This document shows positions 26,254 through 35,216 of a DNA stretch of 64,000 bases, one piece after another; within the stretch, counting starts at the first letter, position 1, and the number at the start of each line of letters is the position of its first letter. The notes under the pieces were generated by a model. The model was not told where the DNA came from and made no database searches. It saw only the letters and a list, made by a program, of their open reading frames with translations. The DNA comes from Massilia solisilvae (GTDB taxonomy: Bacteria > Pseudomonadota > Gammaproteobacteria > Burkholderiales > Burkholderiaceae_D), in contig NZ_JANUGV010000003.1 of the NCBI RefSeq assembly GCF_024753215.1, positions 1-64,000 on the forward strand, given 5' to 3'. Both the position numbers and the translations under genes were made by a program.

Positions 26254-27423
26254 ATGATCAACAAGGACACCACCTTCCTCGGCTATCGCCGCGAAAACGG
26301 CCGCGTTGGCGTGCGCAACCACGTCATCATCCTGCCGGTGGACGACATCTCGAACGCCGCCGCCGAGGCAGTGGCCAACAACATCAAGGGCACGATGGCG
26401 CTGCCGCACCCGTACGGCCGCCTGCAATTCGGCGCCGACCTGGAGCTGCACTTCCGCACCCTGATCGGCACCGGCGCCAACCCGAACGTGGCCGCCGTGG
26501 TCGTGATCGGCATCGAGCCGCAATGGACCAAGCTGATCGTCGATGGCATCGCCGCCACCGGCAAGCCGGTGCAGGGCTTCGCCATCGAACACCACGGCGA
26601 CCACGACACCATCATGCGCGCCTCCAAGGCCGCGCGCGAGCTGGTGCAGTTCGCCTCCGAAAAGCAGCGCGAAGTATGCAATATCAGCGAGCTGTGGGTC
26701 TCGACCAAGTGCGGCGAATCGGACACCACCTCCGGCTGCGGCGCCAACCCGACCGTGGGCAATGCGTTCGACAAGCTGTATGAGCTGGGCGCGACCCTGG
26801 TCTTCGGTGAAACGACCGAACTGACCGGCGGCGAGCACCTGGTGGCCGAGCGCTGCGCCACCCCGGAGGTCAGGGAGAAGTTCATGGCCTTCTTCAACCG
26901 CTACCAGGAAGTCGTCAACCGCCACAAGACGAGCGACTTGTCGGACTCGCAGCCGACCAAGGGCAACATCGCCGGGGGCCTGACGACCATCGAGGAGAAG
27001 GCCCTCGGCAACATCCAGAAAATCGGCAAGAAGTGCCGCGTGGACGGCGTGCTGGACAAGGCCGAGACGCCCACCGGCTCCGGCCTGTGGTTCATGGACT
27101 CGTCGTCCGCCGCGGCCGAGATGGTCACGCTGTGCGCCGCTTCCGGCTACGTGGTGCACTTCTTCCCGACCGGCCAGGGCAACGTGATCGGCAACCCGAT
27201 CGTCCCGGTGATCAAGATCTGCGCCAACCCGAAGACGGTGCGCACCATGGCCGAGCATATCGACGTGGATACGTCCGGTTTGTTGCAGCGCGAGCTGAAC
27301 ATGGATGGCGCGGGTGATAAGCTGCTCGAGTGCATGCTGCGTACCGCCAACGGCCGCCTGACCGCCGCCGAGGCGCTGGGGCATCGCGAGTTTGTGCTGA
27401 CCCGGCTGTACGAGTCGGCATAA
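26254..27423 (+). CDS. suyB: Sulfolactate sulfo-lyase large (beta) subunit, copy 1
   Basis: A 389-residue UxaA/GarD-fold catalytic subunit that together with SuyA removes sulfite from (R)-sulfolactate, probably with bound iron. Typical segments are [37 protein letters not shown] and [17 protein letters not shown]. Length (about 42 kDa) and two-subunit layout fit SuyAB of Paracoccus and Chromohalobacter, while altronate dehydratase is one longer chain. AAGGAG lies before the start. The second copy at 41268 differs at about 14 residues, and one 176-base stretch (26320-26495) is identical in DNA. A hairpin repeat follows the stop. Confidence 0.82.
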   Translation: MINKDTTFLGYRRENGRVGVRNHVIILPVDDISNAAAEAVANNIKGTMALPHPYGRLQFGADLELHFRTLIGTGANPNVAAVVVIGIEPQWTKLIVDGIAATGKPVQGFAIEHHGDHDTIMRASKAARELVQFASEKQREVCNISELWVSTKCGESDTTSGCGANPTVGNAFDKLYELGATLVFGETTELTGGEHLVAERCATPEVREKFMAFFNRYQEVVNRHKTSDLSDSQPTKGNIAGGLTTIEEKALGNIQKIGKKCRVDGVLDKAETPTGSGLWFMDSSSAAAEMVTLCAASGYVVHFFPTGQGNVIGNPIVPVIKICANPKTVRTMAEHIDVDTSGLLQRELNMDGAGDKLLECMLRTANGRLTAAEALGHREFVLTRLYESA

Positions 27424-27440
27424 TCCGTTAGCCGTATCAC

Positions 27441-27547
27441 CGTCGTTCCCGCGGAGGCGGGAACCCATAGACCGCACGCTGGCCGCACGGACAAATGCAG
27501 TCTGAATGCTAGCTCAGCATGGGTCCCCGCCTGCGCGGGGACGACGG
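27441..27547. repeat. REP-like paired hairpin, family 1
   Basis: The left unit CGTCGTTCCCGCGGAGGCGG and the inverted right unit CCCGCCTGCGCGGGGACGACG-type end flank about 55 bases. It lies 17 bases after suyB copy 1, where it may act as a transcript end or 3' stabiliser before dctA. Confidence 0.85.
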
Positions 27548-27695
27548 AACAGAAAGTAGAGGTGGAATAGGAAGTAGTGGCCGGCCGTCCTTTCACGGCC
27601 AAAGCAAAGCGTCCCCGTGTCCGGCAAAGATCGGATCTCCTGAAGATGGCATATAGCCGCACGGGACAAATTACATGAAGCGGTAGGAGGAGTAG

Positions 27696-29045
27696 ATGAG
27701 GAGCACGCTGTTTCGCAGTCTGTATTTCCAAGTGGTTGTGGCGCTGGTAGCCGGCGTCGCGGTCGGGCATTTTTATCCCGCCATTGCAACCGATCTCAAA
27801 CCCCTTGGTGACGTGTTCATCAACGGCATCAAGATGGTGATCACTCCGGTCATCTTCTGCACCATCGTTTCCGGCATCGCCGGGATGGAAAACCTCAAGA
27901 AGGTCGGCCGCGTCGGTGGTAAAGCGGTGCTCTATTTCGAACTGGTGACCACGCTGGCGCTGGTCATCGGCATGGTGGTCGCCAACATCGTGCAACCTGG
28001 CGCCGGCATCAACGCGGACATCGCCTCGCTCGACAAGGGCGCGGTGGCGGCCATCGCCGACAAGGCGCACCCGCAAACGACCCTGCAGTTCATCACCTCG
28101 ATCGTCCCCAGCTCGGTGGTCGATTCCTTCGCCAAGGGCAACCTGCTGCAGGTGCTGCTGTTCTCGGCGCTGTTTGGCGTGAGCCTGTCGGTCATGGGTG
28201 AGCGTGGCCGCAAGGCGCGCGAGATCGTCGATGAATTCGGCAAGGCGCTGCTGGGCGTGGTGGGCCTGGTGATGAAGTTGGCTCCCATCGGCGCATTCGG
28301 CGCAATGGCCTTCACCGTCGGAAAATTCGGCATCGGCACGCTGCAGCAGCTGGCCACGCTGATCGGCGCGTATTACCTGACCACGCTGCTGTTCGTGTTC
28401 GTGGTGCTGGGCACGATCGCCAAGGTGGCTGGCGTGTCGCTGTGGAAGCTGATCAAGTACCTCAAGGAAGAGATGTTCATCGTGCTGGGCACGGCGAGCA
28501 CCGAGTCCGTGCTGCCGCAGCTGATGCAAAAGCTCGAAGCCATGGGCGTCAAGCGCACCGTGGTGGGCATGGTGGTCCCGACCGGCTACTCGTTCAACCT
28601 GGACGGCGCCGCGATCTACCTGACCATGACCTCGCTCTTCATCGCCCAGGCGCTGAATATCGACCTGTCGCTGTGGCAACAGCTGGGCCTGCTGGCGATC
28701 CTGCTGCTGACCTCCAAGGGCGGCGCCGGCGTGGCCGGTGCAGCACTGGTGGCACTGGCCGCCACGCTCGGCTCGACCCACATCCTGCCGGTGGCCGGCA
28801 TCGCCCTGGTGATCGGCGTGGACCGCCTGATGAACGAGATCCGTGCGCTGACCAACCTGGTCGGCAACGCGGTGGCCGCGATCGTGGTGGCGCGCTGGGA
28901 AGGCGAGCTCGATCTGCAGCGCGCCCGTGCGGTGCTCAATGGCGACATCGTGCCGGTGCTGGACGTGGACGTCGAGCCGCAGGTGGACCAGGAGCTGCAG
29001 CCGCGCCCGGTGGCTGTGCCGGTCACCAAGCCGGCCCTGGCCTGA
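27696..29045 (+). CDS. dctA: C4-dicarboxylate symporter
   Basis: A 449-residue inner-membrane symporter of the DAACS family that imports succinate, fumarate, malate and similar acids with protons or Na+. DctA hallmarks are the loop GTASTESVLPQL, VPTGYSFNLDGAAIYLTM and GLLAILLLTSKGGAGVAG. GGAGGAG stands 3-9 bases before the ATG. It lies between suyAB and the importer/dehydrogenase run and close to a succinate dehydrogenase/fumarase-type operon, so a role in uptake of C4 acids used by that operon is plausible. A strong terminator follows. Confidence 0.9.
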   Translation: MRSTLFRSLYFQVVVALVAGVAVGHFYPAIATDLKPLGDVFINGIKMVITPVIFCTIVSGIAGMENLKKVGRVGGKAVLYFELVTTLALVIGMVVANIVQPGAGINADIASLDKGAVAAIADKAHPQTTLQFITSIVPSSVVDSFAKGNLLQVLLFSALFGVSLSVMGERGRKAREIVDEFGKALLGVVGLVMKLAPIGAFGAMAFTVGKFGIGTLQQLATLIGAYYLTTLLFVFVVLGTIAKVAGVSLWKLIKYLKEEMFIVLGTASTESVLPQLMQKLEAMGVKRTVVGMVVPTGYSFNLDGAAIYLTMTSLFIAQALNIDLSLWQQLGLLAILLLTSKGGAGVAGAALVALAATLGSTHILPVAGIALVIGVDRLMNEIRALTNLVGNAVAAIVVARWEGELDLQRARAVLNGDIVPVLDVDVEPQVDQELQPRPVAVPVTKPALA

Positions 29046-29068
29046 TACCGGCGCGCAGTCGTACACAT

Positions 29069-29123
29069 AAACTCCCGGTGCAGCGTTCGGCCAGTTCGGC
29101 GGACGCGCACCGGGAGTTTTTTT
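29069..29123 (+). terminator. Rho-independent terminator after dctA
   Basis: AAACTCCCGGTGC (29069-29081) pairs with GCACCGGGAGTTT (29107-29119). A run of seven T ends at 29123. It lies 24 bases after the dctA stop. Confidence 0.9.
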
Positions 29124-29143
29124 GCGCAGCGTTGCCGCATAAG

Positions 29144-29225
29144 CCGTCGTCCCCGCGCAGGCGGGGACCCATGGACCGCATGCGTGCACGCTCAGCATGG
29201 GTTCCCGCCTGCGCGGGAACGACGG
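29144..29225. repeat. REP-like paired hairpin, family 1
   Basis: The left unit CGTCGTCCCCGCGCAGGCGG and the inverted right unit CCTGCGCGGGAACGACG lie close together (about 30-base middle). It is located just after the dctA terminator, so it is not needed there for termination. Confidence 0.85.
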
Positions 29226-29294
29226 AATCGCAGGTTGAGGTAAGCTGTATCCACTTCGCGCCGCGTTAGCGCCCACCGAACTTGAGGGTATGAG

Positions 29295-29594
29295 ATGAAT
29301 CCGTCCAAAGTGATGCGGGAACGTGTCCGGGTCCTGACGGACCTGCCGAACATCGGTGCGGCTGGCGCAAAGGATCTTCAACTGATCGGCATCCGCGAAC
29401 CGACCCAGCTCATTGGCAAGTCGCCGTTCGATCTGTATCAGGAGCTATGCTTGAAGACCGGCGTGCGCCATGACCCGTGCGTGCTCGACGTTTTCATGTC
29501 GATCACAAGCTTCATGGCCGGGGACGAGCCGCGGCCGTGGTGGTACTTCACGCCTGAACGAAAGCGGATGCTGCTTACCAGTTCCGCAAAATGA
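29295..29594 (+). CDS. Cdd1-like helix-hairpin-helix protein
   Basis: A 99-residue protein with a helix-hairpin-helix stretch (LTDLPNIGAAGAKDLQLIGI, residues 14-33) and the C-terminal motif DPCVLDVFMSITSFMAGDEP with WWYFTPERK typical of the Cdd1 / pathogenicity-locus family. The fold suggests nucleic acid contact, but the family's role is not known. It is convergent with the tauE gene and the two coding ends overlap by 20 bases. It does not look related to the sulfonate genes around it. Confidence 0.75.
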   Translation: MNPSKVMRERVRVLTDLPNIGAAGAKDLQLIGIREPTQLIGKSPFDLYQELCLKTGVRHDPCVLDVFMSITSFMAGDEPRPWWYFTPERKRMLLTSSAK

Positions 29595-30312
29595 GGCTGG
29601 TGCCGCCGAGGATCAGGATGGCCCAGATGACTTGCACCACCCGATGCGCTGGCAGTTTGCTGTGCAGGCGGTTGCCGAGGAAGAGCCCGAGCAGCGAGCA
29701 TGGCAGCAGGATTGCGGCGAGCCACAGCAGCGATTCCTGCTTGTAGAAGCCGGCGGTGGAGAACAGTACCAGCCGCGAAAAGCCGGTCACGAAGATCAGC
29801 GCGCTGATGGTGGCGCGCAGCACCGCCTTGTCGTCCAGCCGGCGCGCGAGGTAAATCGTATAAATCGGGCCGCCGGTGCCAAACAGGGCGGTGAACACGC
29901 CGCCCACCATGCCGAGCGGGGCGGACCAGCGGGCGCTCAATGGCGTCGGCTCTTTCTTGAGCAGCAGGCTCCAGGCGGAATAGGCCAGGATGAAGGCGCC
30001 GAGCAGGAGCAGCAGCAGCCGTTCCTGCACCTTGACCAGCGCGATCACGCCGATCGCCATCCCGGCCAGCATGAACGGGATCAGGCGCAGCAGCTCCTTG
30101 CGGTCCACCACCTTGCGGTTGCGCATGCCCAGCAGCAGGCCGGAGGTGAGGTCGAAGATGAGCATCAGCGGCACGGCCATCTTCAGCGGGATCACCTGCA
30201 CCAGCATCGGCATGGCCGTGATCGAGGAACCAAAGCCGGTCAGGCCAAATACCGTGTAGGCCAACATGACGATTAGTGCGAGCAGCACGACCGTCTCGAT
30301 CCCGAATGCCAT
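29575..30312 (-). CDS. tauE: Sulfite exporter, TauE/SafE (DUF81) family
   Basis: A 245-residue inner-membrane protein with seven or eight hydrophobic segments. The family signature is seen at both halves: VFGLTGFGSSITAMP near residue 20 and FTALFGTGGPIYTIYL near 135. TauE exports sulfite released by sulfonate degradation. It is the last gene of the minus-strand run that begins with the ABC importer. A family 2 hairpin lies between comC and this gene. The start at 30312 has AGGAG about 12 bases upstream, a rather long spacing. It is the second exporter of its kind here, besides the YeiH-type protein. Confidence 0.82.
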   Translation of the reverse strand: MAFGIETVVLLALIVMLAYTVFGLTGFGSSITAMPMLVQVIPLKMAVPLMLIFDLTSGLLLGMRNRKVVDRKELLRLIPFMLAGMAIGVIALVKVQERLLLLLLGAFILAYSAWSLLLKKEPTPLSARWSAPLGMVGGVFTALFGTGGPIYTIYLARRLDDKAVLRATISALIFVTGFSRLVLFSTAGFYKQESLLWLAAILLPCSLLGLFLGNRLHSKLPAHRVVQVIWAILILGGTSLILRNW

Positions 30313-30367
30313 TTGTGACTGACTCCTGCTTTCTGCTTGACCTCGGCGCATGCCGTTCTTGAACGCA

Positions 30368-30392
30368 TGGGCGGCACAGCCGCCCACCCTAC
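30368..30392. repeat. Family 2 half-element hairpin
   Basis: TGGGCGGCACAGCCGCCCA followed by CCCTAC. Only the right arm of the longer element at 11142 is present. It sits immediately before the comC stop codon, in the 82-base gap to tauE. Confidence 0.75.
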
Positions 30393-30394
30393 AA

Positions 30395-31399
30395 CTACGG
30401 CCTGGCCAGCGCCTGCAGCTGATCGATCAGGGCTTGCGGCACCTCGATGCCTTCGGCCTGGGCCTTCTGCGCCAGCGCTTCGCGGCGCTGGCCCGGCAGG
30501 CGCACGTCGGGATCGACCAGCATGGCCGAGACCAGCGTTTCGAGGCGCTCGTTGAACACGTCGGTTCCCGCGAGCGCAGCCGGGTCGATGATCATGAACA
30601 CCTGGCCGATGCGCGGGCGGTTGCCTTCCTCGTTGAAGAACGAATCGGCTTCGAAACCGAACGATGCGCCCGTCAACGCGCAGCATAATAACTCAACCAC
30701 CAGCGCGAGCATCGCACCTTTCACGCCGCCGGCCGGCATCATCATGCCTTCCAGCCCGGCTTTCGGGTCGGTGGTGGGCTTGCCGTCCTTGTCCAGTGCC
30801 CAGCCGAGCGGGATCGACTCGCCCTTTTTCGCGGCAACCATCAGCTTGCCGCGCGCGACCTCGGACAGCGACAGGTCGATCACCAGCGGCGGCGCGTCCT
30901 TGCGCGGAAAGACGGCGGCGATCGGGTTGGTGCCGAACAGCGCTCGCTTGCCGCCCCATGCCGGCATGCCGGCCGGCGAGTTGGAAAACGCAAGCCCGAC
31001 CATGCCAGCCTGCGCGACGGCCTCCAGGTGATGAGCCGCCGTGCCGAAGTGGTGGCTGCGGGTGACCCCGGCGAAGGCCGCGCCGCATTCGCGGGCAGAG
31101 CGGATCGCTTCATGCACGGCAAGCGCGCAGGCGGGGAAGGCCAGGCCTTCCTCGGCATCCACCAGCAGCGCGGCCGGACGGCTCTGCTGCACGCGTGGTT
31201 TCGCGTCGCCGTTGACGCGACCGGCCCGCAGGTGGCCGGCGTATTGCGGGATGCGCGACAGGCCATGCGAGGCCAGCCCCTGCGCCTCGGCGGCGACCAG
31301 GGCGGCGGCGGTGGCCGTGGCCATTTCGCCGCTGGCGCCTGCGCGCCGCAGCGCGTCGGCCGCCAGTTGGGTTAAGTCTGTAATGCTAAGTGTTGGCAT
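30395..31399 (-). CDS. comC: (R)-sulfolactate dehydrogenase, ComC-type (malate/LDH2 family)
   Basis: A 334-residue NAD(P)-dependent dehydrogenase of the malate/L-lactate dehydrogenase 2 family. It would interconvert sulfopyruvate and (R)-sulfolactate, the substrate of SuyAB. Family segments seen are ASHGLSRIPQYAGHL, VTRSHHFGTAAHHLEA and GGKRALFGTNPIAAVFPR, with TTDPKAG in the middle. The start overlaps the slcC end by 28 bases and has CGGAG upstream. The family also includes malate, ureidoglycolate and diketogulonate dehydrogenases; the pairing with SlcC and SuyAB is what supports ComC. Confidence 0.8.
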   Translation of the reverse strand: MPTLSITDLTQLAADALRRAGASGEMATATAAALVAAEAQGLASHGLSRIPQYAGHLRAGRVNGDAKPRVQQSRPAALLVDAEEGLAFPACALAVHEAIRSARECGAAFAGVTRSHHFGTAAHHLEAVAQAGMVGLAFSNSPAGMPAWGGKRALFGTNPIAAVFPRKDAPPLVIDLSLSEVARGKLMVAAKKGESIPLGWALDKDGKPTTDPKAGLEGMMMPAGGVKGAMLALVVELLCCALTGASFGFEADSFFNEEGNRPRIGQVFMIIDPAALAGTDVFNERLETLVSAMLVDPDVRLPGQRREALAQKAQAEGIEVPQALIDQLQALARP

Positions 31400-32343
31400 G
31401 ACTGCTCCGTGGTTGTGGCGCCGAGCAGGTGCTCGGCAACCCGCTCGGCAATCATTGCGCTCACGCGCTCGTTCGATTCTTTGGTGACGCCGCCGATATG
31501 TGGGGTCAGGATCAGGTTGGGCACGCCGGCCAGTACCGAGCCCGCCGGGAGCGGCTCGTCCTCGAACACGTCGAGCGCGGCGCCGGCCAGCCGGCCGCCT
31601 TGCAGCGCCTGTGCCAGCGCGGCTTCGTCCACGATGCCGCCGCGCGCCGTGTTGATGAGCACCGCGCCCGGCTTCATGCGGCCGATGCGCTCGGCGTTCA
31701 TGAGGCCGCGCGTGGCATCGGTGAGCGGCACATGCAGGGAGACCACGTCGGCTTCGGCGACCAGCTGGTCGAGGCTGGCGCAGCGCGCCCCCGTCGCGGT
31801 CCACACCGGCGAACCGGCATCGAGCATCGGGTCGTAGGCGACCACCTGCATGCCGAGCGCTTTCGCCAATTGCGCGGTCAGGCGGCCGATGCCCCCAAAA
31901 CCGACCAGGCCGAGCGTTTTGCCTGCGCTCTCGCGTCCTTCGGACAGCTGCGCCCGCGGCCAATCGCCGGCCGCCACCGAGGCGGAGGACAGGTAGGACC
32001 CGCGCAGCAGCACCATCGCGCTGGCGATCACGTATTCGGCCACCGCCAGCGCGTTGGCGCCGGTGGCCGGGATCACGCCGATGCCGCGCGCCTCGCAGGC
32101 TGGCACGTCGATGTTGTCCAGCCCTACGCCGAGGCGCCCGACCACGCGCAGCTGCGGCGCGCAAGCCAGCAGCTCGGGCCTGACCTGCGTGCGGTTGCGC
32201 ACCACCAGCCCTTGCGCGTCGCCCAGCTGGCGCAGCAGTTCCTCGCGCTTGTCCACCAGCTTGGGGTCGTACACCACGTCAAAGCGCTGGCGTAGCTCGT
32301 CCACGGACTGCTCGTCCATGAATTCGGAGATGACGATCTTCAT
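31372..32343 (-). CDS. slcC: (S)-sulfolactate dehydrogenase, SlcC-type (D-2-hydroxyacid dehydrogenase family)
   Basis: A 323-residue NAD-dependent dehydrogenase of the D-3-phosphoglycerate dehydrogenase family. The nucleotide motif is LVGFGGIGRLTAQ. Catalytic Arg, Glu and His are in NTARGGIVDE, DVFEDEPLP and LTPHIGGVT. In Chromohalobacter SlcC oxidises (S)-sulfolactate to sulfopyruvate, and ComC then reduces that to the (R) form, so that both isomers feed SuyAB. GGAGGC precedes the start, which is 13 bases after the permease stop. The family is broad; identity rests on context. Confidence 0.8.
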   Translation of the reverse strand: MKIVISEFMDEQSVDELRQRFDVVYDPKLVDKREELLRQLGDAQGLVVRNRTQVRPELLACAPQLRVVGRLGVGLDNIDVPACEARGIGVIPATGANALAVAEYVIASAMVLLRGSYLSSASVAAGDWPRAQLSEGRESAGKTLGLVGFGGIGRLTAQLAKALGMQVVAYDPMLDAGSPVWTATGARCASLDQLVAEADVVSLHVPLTDATRGLMNAERIGRMKPGAVLINTARGGIVDEAALAQALQGGRLAGAALDVFEDEPLPAGSVLAGVPNLILTPHIGGVTKESNERVSAMIAERVAEHLLGATTTEQSCQHLALQT

Positions 32344-32356
32344 GTGTGCCTCCGCC

Positions 32357-33232
32357 TCAAGCCTGCATGCCCCACTTGCGCACGGTATGGGTTTCGATCG
32401 TGCGGAAGACGAGGTTTTCGACGATCAGGCCGATCAGGATCACGGTCAGCAGGCCCGCGAACACGTTCGGGATCTCGAGCTGGTTCTTGTTCTCGTAGAT
32501 GAACCAGCCAAGACCGCCGGAGCCGGAGCTCACGCCGAACACCAGTTCGGACGCGATCAGGGTACGCCATGCGAATGCCCAGCCGATTTTCAGGCCGGTG
32601 AGGATGCTCGGGAAGGCCGCCGGGATCAAAATCTTGGAGACGTACTTGAACCCGCCCAGGCCGTAGTTGCGGCCGACCATGCGCAGCGTGTTGGAGACGG
32701 CCAGGAAGCCCGAGTGGGTGTTGAGCGCCACCGCCCACAGCACCGAGTGCACCAGCACGAACACCAGGCTGCCGTTACCCAGGCCAAACCAGATCAGCGC
32801 GATCGGCAGCAGCGCGATCGCCGGCAGCGGGTTGAACATTGAGGTGAGCGTCTCGAGGAAGTCGGTGCCGATCCTGGACGAGATGCCGATCGCGGTCAGC
32901 ACGCCGGCCAGCGCAATGCCGATCCCGTAACCCATCAGCAGCACCTTGAGCGATGCCCAGATCTTGAGCAGCAGGTCGCCGCTGGCCAGTCCGTTGAACA
33001 GGGCGTCCACGGTGGCGACGAAGGTCGGGAACAGCAGCTCGTTGTTCAGCACGCGCGCGCCGACTTCCCACGCCACCACCAGCACGATGAGGATGAAGGT
33101 CTTGCGCAGCGCGCTGTAGTTGTACAGCTTTTCAAACGGCGACAGCGGCTTTTCCACCACCCCGAACTTGGATGAATCGAGCGGCTCGCGATGGATCGGC
33201 GGCCGCGACCACAGGATGGCGTCCTTAGACAT
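32357..33232 (-). CDS. ABC importer permease (SsuC/TauC type)
   Basis: A 291-residue inner-membrane permease with about six helices. The coupling-loop signature of this family is seen around IPAAFPSILTGLKIGWAFAW. It belongs with the ATPase, whose gene it overlaps by 8 bases, and the binding protein. Such importers carry sulfonates, nitrate or related anions. Location in front of slcC and comC suggests sulfolactate or a related sulfonate as cargo. The start is taken at 33232 (MSKDAIL); an in-frame upstream codon at 33325 would lie inside the ATPase gene. Confidence 0.85.
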   Translation of the reverse strand: MSKDAILWSRPPIHREPLDSSKFGVVEKPLSPFEKLYNYSALRKTFILIVLVVAWEVGARVLNNELLFPTFVATVDALFNGLASGDLLLKIWASLKVLLMGYGIGIALAGVLTAIGISSRIGTDFLETLTSMFNPLPAIALLPIALIWFGLGNGSLVFVLVHSVLWAVALNTHSGFLAVSNTLRMVGRNYGLGGFKYVSKILIPAAFPSILTGLKIGWAFAWRTLIASELVFGVSSGSGGLGWFIYENKNQLEIPNVFAGLLTVILIGLIVENLVFRTIETHTVRKWGMQA

Positions 33233-34034
33233 GCTGCACCTCCTTCTCTTCGATTTCGTCTGCAAAAAGCATCTTGTGAATTTCGTGTTCGAGTTCCTTG
33301 GCCACCTTCGGGTCGCTGCAGTCACGCGGCGCGCTGGCCAGTTCGGCCTTGACCTGGCCCGGGTGCGGCGAGAGCAGCAGGATGCGGCTGCCGCACTTGA
33401 TCGCCTCGGGGATTGAGTGGGTCACGAACAGCACCGTGAAGTGGGTCTCATCCCACAGCTGCAGGAGCTCGTCCTGCATCTTGCGGCGGGTGAGGGCGTC
33501 CAGCGCCGCGTACGGCTCGTCCATCAGCAGCACGTCCGGCTCCATGGCCATGCCGCGCGCAATCGCCACGCGCTGCTTCATGCCGCCAGAGAGCATGTGC
33601 GGGTGGTGGTTGGCGAACTTGGCCAGGTTGACCTTCTCGATGTACTGCATGGCCTTTTCTTCGCAGGCCTTGCCGGTCAGCTTGCCCGAGGCGCACAGGG
33701 GGAACATGACGTTCTCCTTCACCGTTTTCCACGGCAGCAGCTGGTCGAACTCCTGGAACACCATCATCCGATCCGGCCCCGGTCGCGTGACCAGCTTGTC
33801 CTTGAGCCGGATCTCGCCCTCGGTGGGAGTGAGGTAGCCGCCCACCGCCTTGAGCAGCGTCGATTTGCCGCAGCCCGAAGGGCCGAGCAGCACGTAGCGG
33901 TCCGATTTGAACACCTGGAAGTTGACGCGGTAGGTCGCGGTCACCAGGTGGGCCTTCGTCTTGTATTGCAGCGTCACGTCACGCACGTCCAAAAGGGGGC
34001 GGGGATCGGGCTGCTGGTTCTGACTCATATCCAT
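33225..34034 (-). CDS. ABC importer ATPase (SsuB/TauB type)
   Basis: A 269-residue ATPase of the nitrate/sulfonate/taurine import family. Walker A is GPSGCGKST near residue 53, signature LSGGMKQR near 150, Walker B DVLLMDEPYAALD and the switch His in VTHSIPEA. It energises import through the permease encoded right after it. Unlike the orphan ATPase at 22168 it has its full set of partners. A start at the second ATG (34028) is possible. Confidence 0.87.
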   Translation of the reverse strand: MDMSQNQQPDPRPLLDVRDVTLQYKTKAHLVTATYRVNFQVFKSDRYVLLGPSGCGKSTLLKAVGGYLTPTEGEIRLKDKLVTRPGPDRMMVFQEFDQLLPWKTVKENVMFPLCASGKLTGKACEEKAMQYIEKVNLAKFANHHPHMLSGGMKQRVAIARGMAMEPDVLLMDEPYAALDALTRRKMQDELLQLWDETHFTVLFVTHSIPEAIKCGSRILLLSPHPGQVKAELASAPRDCSDPKVAKELEHEIHKMLFADEIEEKEVQHV

Positions 34035-34085
34035 GACTTTCCATCCTTATGCTGGCAAGCGAACTGCTGGTGATCCCGGAAAGGA

Positions 34086-35096
34086 TCAGCTGCCCGGCAG
34101 GTTCTGCACGTTGTCGAAGAAGAGGTCCTTCCAGGATGCCGGCTTGACTTTGATGGAGCCGGTCTTGTGCATGAAGTCCACGTACTTCATCACGTTTTGC
34201 GGAGTGGTCGTGAATTTCACCTGCGGATCGTCGAGCATCTTCATGATGTCCTCGACGGTGTCCTTGTCCTTCGAGATGCGCAGGTAGGTTTCGGCAGCCC
34301 AGCGCTTGTCCTTGTTGATCATCGCGATCGCGTCGTCAAGCGCCATCGTGAAGGCCGCGTACACCCGCGGGTTCTCCTTGCGGAACTTGGTGGTGGTCCA
34401 GATCAGGTTGAAGGTGGCGGGACCGCCCAGCACTTCGTACGAGTTCAGCACGGTGTGGATGCCCGGCTTTTCGAGCTGCTGGTACTGGAACGGCGGCGAG
34501 CTGAAATGCGCGTCCACTTCGCTGGTGCCCGACAGCAGGGCGGCCTGGCCGTCCGGGTGGCTCATCGACACGGTCAGGCGGTCCAGCCTGTTCTGCTGGC
34601 CCGGCCCGAATGCCTTCTCGGCCGCCATCTGCAGCGTCACCGCCTGGATCGACACCTTCACCGCGGGCAGCGCGATCTTGTCCTTGTCAGTGAAATCCTT
34701 GATCGTCTTGACGTTCGGGTTGCGCGTGTTCAGGAACAGCGGCATCGAGTTGAGCGCGGCCACGGCCTTGACGTCGTAGTTGCCGCGCGTTTTGGCCCAT
34801 AGCGTGACCAGTGGCGCAACGCCCCCGGCCGCGATGTGCAGGCTGTCCGACAGCAGCGCGTCGTTCATCACGTTACCCCCAGCGAACTTTGCCCAGGTGA
34901 CCTTCAGGCCGCCTGCACCCGCCTCGCTCGAGTATTTCTCGACCAGGTGCTGGTCTTCCATGATCATCAGGGGCAGGTAGCTGATGCCGTACTGCTCGGC
35001 AATCTTCAGTTCCTTCACCTCGGCGGCGTGGGTGGTGAGCGTGGTGCCAAACAAAACAGCGCTGGCGGCGCATGCCAGGATGGATTTGAGTTGCAT
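34086..35096 (-). CDS. ABC importer periplasmic binding protein (SsuA/TauA/NMT1-like)
   Basis: A 336-residue exported protein with a signal peptide ending near THAAEV (residue 24). The two-lobed NMT1/SsuA-like fold is suggested by KELKIAEQYGISYLPLMI, the sequence around SLHIAAGGVAPLV and SEVDAHFSSPPFQY. It should capture a sulfonate in the periplasm. GGAGGAG lies just upstream. It is the first gene of the importer-slcC-comC-tauE run and is preceded by a promoter with the suy-type operator. Confidence 0.83.
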   Translation of the reverse strand: MQLKSILACAASAVLFGTTLTTHAAEVKELKIAEQYGISYLPLMIMEDQHLVEKYSSEAGAGGLKVTWAKFAGGNVMNDALLSDSLHIAAGGVAPLVTLWAKTRGNYDVKAVAALNSMPLFLNTRNPNVKTIKDFTDKDKIALPAVKVSIQAVTLQMAAEKAFGPGQQNRLDRLTVSMSHPDGQAALLSGTSEVDAHFSSPPFQYQQLEKPGIHTVLNSYEVLGGPATFNLIWTTTKFRKENPRVYAAFTMALDDAIAMINKDKRWAAETYLRISKDKDTVEDIMKMLDDPQVKFTTTPQNVMKYVDFMHKTGSIKVKPASWKDLFFDNVQNLPGS

Positions 35097-35216
35097 TGGA
35101 TGTCTCCTCCAATAGTTGGTGAGAGGGGCAGCGCTTGTGCGCCTGTTTGTTGTGTCTCTTCCCCTTTGGATGGTACTTCTGTCTAGCCCTGAATCCTTGT
35201 CTCTGTTGGACAGCCC

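Noticed and set aside
25937..27423. Reading suyAB as altronate dehydratase
   Set aside because: The fold is shared, but no uronate pathway genes are near, the protein is split into two short subunits, and sulfolactate dehydrogenases and sulfite exporters are adjacent. Kept as an alternative only.
29575..29594. Frameshift or misannotation where the Cdd1-like gene and tauE overlap
   Set aside because: The 20-base tail-to-tail overlap is compatible with both proteins ending at family-typical lengths; such convergent overlaps are common.
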